Positions 6,751 to 9,242 of a stretch of 9,242 bases of DNA are shown piece after piece. Made by a program: the position numbers and the translations under genes. The notes beneath the pieces are model-generated. The model was not told the origin of the DNA and ran no database searches. It saw only the letters and a list, made by a program, of their open reading frames with translations. The stretch covers positions 1 to 9,242 of the forward strand of contig CAZUVE010000112.1 of assembly GCA_964623735.1 (NCBI GenBank). Reading direction: 5' to 3'. The DNA comes from SW-9-67-25 sp964623735 (GTDB lineage: Archaea; Halobacteriota; Halobacteria; Halobacteriales; Haloarculaceae). Numbering within the stretch: position 1 is the first letter of the stretch; every line of letters begins with the position of its first letter.

Positions 6751-7946
6751 TGCCCGACCCCGGACAGTTCCACGCCGCCACCGACCCCAACGTCGACCGG
6801 ATGGGGCTCTCGACGTGGTTCGAGGAACTCGAGACGGCCGTCATCGAGGAGGACCGCTGTATCCAGTGTGGGGCGTGCGTGGCGGCCTGTCCGACCGACT
6901 CGATCGGCGTCGGCGCCGACGACCTGCCGGAACTCGTGAAGATGTGCATCGGGTGTGGCAACTGCTGGGACTACTGTCCCCGGGGCGGGTTGCGCTACGA
7001 GCGCCAGTGGAAGATCACCGGCGGCGACGACAACGTCACGGGCGCCGGCGACCCGATCACGGAGTTCTCGGCGAAGGTCGGGGCCGACTGGCAGGAGAAC
7101 GCACAGGACGGCGGTGTCGTCACCGCGATGCTGATCCGGTTGCTCGCGGCCGGCGAGATCGACGGCGCTCTCGTCGCGACCGAGTCCGACGAGGAGCCCT
7201 GGAAGGCCGACGCGTACCTGGCGACGACTCGCGACGAACTCGTCGAGAACGCCGGGAGTTTCTACAACCAGACGATGGCGCTGGGCTCCCTCGATCTGGA
7301 CGAGTGGGCGCACAAACTCCCCGACAAGCCCCCCGGGGAGATCAGCCTCGCGCTCGTGGGTACGCCCTGCGAGATCGAGGGGCTGCGTGCACTCCAGGAC
7401 GCGAGCGAGGACTACGGGAGCGAGACCGCGGGCGTCGAGGCCGTCGAGTACACGGTCGCCCTGATGTGTACGAAAAACTTCAACTACGAGCGGCTCATCG
7501 GCGACCAGCTCCGGGAAAGGCGCGGGATCCACGCCCACGACATCGGCAAACTGGACGTCATCGACGGGAAGATGAAGGTCTACGACACCGACCTGGACCT
7601 CCTGCTCGAGGAGGACGTCGAGGCGTTCCACGACGCCGCGCTCAAGGGGTGTGACGAGTGTGCCGACTTCACGGGGTACTGTGCCGACATCACGGTCGGA
7701 TCGGTCGGATCCAGCGACGAGTACTCCTCGGTCATCCTCCGGACCGAGCGGGGAACGGAGGCCTGGGAACTGACCGAACCGGTCCTCGAGTACCACGACC
7801 TCGAGGACCGCTCGGCAATCGGCGGCCTCCAGAGCTGGGACAAGAAGCAGGCCTTCGAGGCGCTCGACCGCCCCTTCGATCCCGACGCTCCGCTGTTTAT
7901 CGACTACGCCGACCACGTCGTCGAGTACGACCTCGAGGCCGACTGA
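6750..7946 (+). CDS. FrhB-type coenzyme F420 oxidoreductase subunit with two [4Fe-4S] motifs
   Basis: A 398-residue iron-sulfur flavoprotein of the F420 hydrogenase/dehydrogenase beta (FrhB/FdhB/FpoF) family, which holds FAD and exchanges electrons with coenzyme F420. Seen: two ferredoxin motifs, CIQCGACVAAC (Cys 37, 40, 43, 47) and CIGCGNCWDYC (Cys 66, 69, 72, 76); the FrhB N-domain QDGGVVTAMLIRLLAAGEID (119-138); the C-domain GTPCEIEGLRAL (204-215), LMCTKNFNYE (238-247) and CDECADFTGYCADITVGSVG (301-320). Single-cluster FrhB is near 290 residues; this size resembles FpoF/FqoF-like two-cluster forms. Its start overlaps the large-subunit stop by one base (TGATG) behind GGGAGGGG (6738-6745), so it is made with the dehydrogenase. 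No CoxM/XdhB FAD subunit follows; I infer this protein takes that role, with F420 as likely acceptor. It ends in tandem stops TGA-TAG (7944-7949). Ferredoxin as acceptor is the main alternative. Confidence 0.93.
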   Translation: MPDPGQFHAATDPNVDRMGLSTWFEELETAVIEEDRCIQCGACVAACPTDSIGVGADDLPELVKMCIGCGNCWDYCPRGGLRYERQWKITGGDDNVTGAGDPITEFSAKVGADWQENAQDGGVVTAMLIRLLAAGEIDGALVATESDEEPWKADAYLATTRDELVENAGSFYNQTMALGSLDLDEWAHKLPDKPPGEISLALVGTPCEIEGLRALQDASEDYGSETAGVEAVEYTVALMCTKNFNYERLIGDQLRERRGIHAHDIGKLDVIDGKMKVYDTDLDLLLEEDVEAFHDAALKGCDECADFTGYCADITVGSVGSSDEYSSVILRTERGTEAWELTEPVLEYHDLEDRSAIGGLQSWDKKQAFEALDRPFDPDAPLFIDYADHVVEYDLEAD

Positions 7947-7952
7947 TAGGGT

Positions 7953-7980
7953 CGGTTGTACCGTTTCACCGGTCCAACCG
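7953..7980. terminator. Hairpin between convergent genes
   Basis: CGGTTG (7953-7958) pairs with CAACCG (7975-7980), and inside it ACCG (7960-7963) pairs with CGGT (7970-7973), one mismatch apart, leaving a 6-base loop. It starts 7 bases after the operon stop, in an 80-bp gap where two convergent transcripts end. There is no T-run after it, so a terminator or 3'-end stabiliser role is only tentative. Confidence 0.35.
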
Positions 7981-8026
7981 CACGACTGCGTACGGTCGGA
8001 CTGGTACACAGTTACAGCAATCCGTA

Positions 8027-8917
8027 TCAGTCCACCCGCGCCTCGGTCCCCGAGAGCATCTCGATGACCTGCATCACGCCGGAGTTGTCGTCCCGGTCCA
8101 TCCCGTTCTGTTCCATGGTCTTGTAGAGTTCGTGGGCGAGTTCGGTCTGTGGCATCACGGCGCCGTAGGCCTCGCCGGCGTCGGTGGCGATCCGCAGGTC
8201 CTTGTACTGGTAGCCGGCGAAGAATCCGGGTTCGAAATCGCCCTGAACCATGTTCGGGGCGCGGTTGTCCAGCGTCCAGCAGCCCGCGGCACCGCCGCTG
8301 ATCGCCTCGACGACCGCCTCGAGGTCGGCCCCGGCCTGTTCGGCGAAGACCAGTGCCTCGCTGACCCCGACCATCTGGGCCGCCACGACAATCTGGTTGC
8401 AGGCCTTCGTGGTCTGGCCGGCGCCGTTCGGACCCGTGTGCGTGACTGTCTCGCCCATCACCTCGAGGAGGTCGCGGTGTTCCTCGAGGACGTCGCCGTC
8501 GCCGCCGACCATGATCGACAGCGTCCCCTCGATAGCGCCCTCCTCGCCGCCGCTTATGGGCGCGTCGAGCATGTCTACGCCCAGCTCGGCCAGGTCCGCG
8601 GCCAGTTCCTCGGTGACCGTCGGCGAGATTGTCGACATGTCGATCAGCGTCATGCCCCCGCTGAGGCCGGGCACGACCTCCTCGCGGACCACGCTGTCGA
8701 CCACCTCCGAGTCCGGCAGGCAGGTGACGACGACGTCGCACCGCTCGGCGGCGTCGGTCGCGTCCGTGGCCGCCTCGCCGCCGTACTCCGCGAGGCCCTC
8801 GACTGGCTCCTGCGAGCGGTTGTGACCGACCACGCCGTAGCCGGCGTCGACGAGGTTCTTTGCCATCGGCAGTCCCATGATGCCCAGTCCGACGAAGCCG
8901 ATCGTGCTCTCTGGCAT
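8027..8917 (-). CDS. 2-hydroxy-3-oxopropionate (tartronate semialdehyde) reductase-like, beta-hydroxyacid dehydrogenase family
   Basis: A 296-residue NAD(P)-dependent enzyme of the 3-hydroxyisobutyrate dehydrogenase superfamily, closest in wording to GarR/GlxR, which reduces tartronate semialdehyde to D-glycerate. Seen: Rossmann GFVGLGIMGLPMAKNL (7-22), substrate loop DMLDAPISGGEEGAIEGTLS (115-134 region), catalytic Lys 171 in GAGQTTKACNQ with Asn 174, and the all-alpha C-domain with YKDLRIATDAG and an APNMVQGDFEPGF stretch that matches GarR-type proteins. ATG 8917 is chosen because the Rossmann fold begins at once there and a TATA-like box lies about 27 nt before it; the frame stays open 44 codons upstream with no family similarity. 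In bacteria such reductases act after glyoxylate carboligase in allantoin or glyoxylate use, which would suit purine breakdown. 3-Hydroxyisobutyrate or other beta-hydroxyacids remain possible substrates. Confidence 0.88.
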   Translation of the reverse strand: MPESTIGFVGLGIMGLPMAKNLVDAGYGVVGHNRSQEPVEGLAEYGGEAATDATDAAERCDVVVTCLPDSEVVDSVVREEVVPGLSGGMTLIDMSTISPTVTEELAADLAELGVDMLDAPISGGEEGAIEGTLSIMVGGDGDVLEEHRDLLEVMGETVTHTGPNGAGQTTKACNQIVVAAQMVGVSEALVFAEQAGADLEAVVEAISGGAAGCWTLDNRAPNMVQGDFEPGFFAGYQYKDLRIATDAGEAYGAVMPQTELAHELYKTMEQNGMDRDDNSGVMQVIEMLSGTEARVD

Positions 8918-8940
8918 ACCCCCCCTTCGGCGATGGAGCC

Positions 8941-8950
8941 CAAATATGTG
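8941..8950 (-). promoter_or_regulatory. Putative TATA box of the GarR-like gene
   Basis: The minus strand reads CACATATTTG, its AT core centred about 27 nt upstream of the ATG at 8917, consistent with a leaderless or nearly leaderless transcript. The gene therefore likely has its own promoter although the upstream gene lies on the same strand 116 bp away. Confidence 0.5.
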
Positions 8951-9010
8951 GAGGGTTCCCTCCGGCCTGGAACCGCCGACCGTCCCGGGCAGATCCCGCC
9001 GCGCCCCGCT

Positions 9011-9071
9011 ACTCGTCGGCCGCGGCGCTCGGCCTACCCGAGGTCCCACTCGGCGGCGCGGCGCTCGGCCT
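9011..9071. repeat. Imperfect direct repeat over a gene end
   Basis: Bases 9011-9035 (25 nt) and 9048-9071 (24 nt) match except for one substitution and one single-base indel, with a 12-nt spacer; the last 15 bases are identical. On the minus strand one copy codes the AERRAAEW tail of the partial gene and the other starts at its stop codon. It looks like a small tandem duplication that has since drifted. Confidence 0.6.
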
Positions 9072-9242
9072 CCTCCCGGGCCCGCTCGCGGATCTCCTCG
9101 ATCCGTGCCTCGTCCTCGAGAAACGCCTCGACGGCGCTGGTCCCCGCTCCGGGGGCGGACTCGCGTTCGACCCGGTCGGCCGGCGCCGCCTCCCGGGTGC
9201 GGGCCGCCAGCGCGGCGTCGCCGGCGAGGCGCTCCGCGGGCG
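9034..9242 (-). CDS. Hypothetical protein, C-terminal 68 residues (5' end missing)
   Basis: On the minus strand a frame is open from the window edge to a TAG at 9036-9034, giving 68 residues. Evidence for coding is the strong GC at third positions and the acidic, Arg-rich composition. The visible part has an Ala/Pro-rich low-complexity stretch with alternating charges (1-35), then SAVEAFLEDEARIEEIRERA and a further EEAERRAAEWDLG, a strongly charged amphipathic helix that could be a coiled coil. I do not recognise the family. The gene is upstream of the GarR-like gene on the same strand, but the 116-bp gap with a TATA-like box argues against one operon. Confidence 0.7.
   Translation of the reverse strand, partial: PAERLAGDAALAARTREAAPADRVERESAPGAGTSAVEAFLEDEARIEEIRERAREEAERRAAEWDLG

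Noticed and set aside
7694..7711. Tandem 9-base repeat GGTCGGATC x2
   Set aside because: It encodes the conserved GSVGS of the FrhB family, so it is explained by protein sequence.
6540..8741. Minus-strand open frame of 733 codons
   Set aside because: It lies antisense to the FrhB-type gene and out of frame with the GarR-like gene, with Arg/Gly-rich low-complexity translation.

Overview
The window is from an extremely halophilic archaeon (Halobacteria class), judged from sequence alone. GC is very high with strong GC at third codon positions, proteins are rich in Asp and Glu, intergenic stretches are AT-rich with TATA-like boxes 25-40 nt from start codons, and some genes look leaderless. No rRNA, tRNA, CRISPR array or transposase was seen.

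Layout. (1) 1-876 (+): 3' part of an FAD-dependent amine/sarcosine oxidase-type (DAO family) flavoprotein, cut by the window edge. (2) 1029-1886 (-): ribose-phosphate pyrophosphokinase (prs), convergent with the first gene, with a terminator-like hairpin and T/A tracts between them. (3) 2044-3477 (-): NCS2 family xanthine/urate-type permease. (4) 3478-3784: a 307-bp AT-rich divergent control region with TATA boxes for both directions and palindromic GTGGAWTCCAC-type elements. (5) 3785-7946 (+): a tightly coupled three-gene operon (junctions ATGA and TGATG) for a molybdenum hydroxylase of the xanthine dehydrogenase family: a two-[2Fe-2S] small subunit, a Mo-MCD large subunit, and a third subunit that is not the usual CoxM/XdhB FAD protein but an FrhB-type (coenzyme F420 hydrogenase/dehydrogenase beta) flavoprotein with two N-terminal [4Fe-4S] motifs. 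(6) 8027-8917 (-): a GarR/GlxR-like 2-hydroxy-3-oxopropionate (tartronate semialdehyde) reductase, convergent with the operon. (7) 9034-9242 (-): 3' end of an unrecognised gene with a charged helical C-terminus.

How the genes may work together (inference). The permease would import xanthine or a related purine. The molybdenum hydroxylase would oxidise it, passing electrons through 2Fe-2S and 4Fe-4S clusters to an FAD and then probably to F420 rather than NAD+. PRPP synthetase would serve the competing salvage route through phosphoribosyltransferases. The tartronate semialdehyde reductase would suit the glyoxylate end of purine-ring breakdown. Urate-to-glyoxylate enzymes, XdhC-type maturation factors and a dedicated regulator are not in the window.

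The most interesting element is the FrhB-type subunit in the place of the FAD subunit, which predicts an F420-linked xanthine dehydrogenase.
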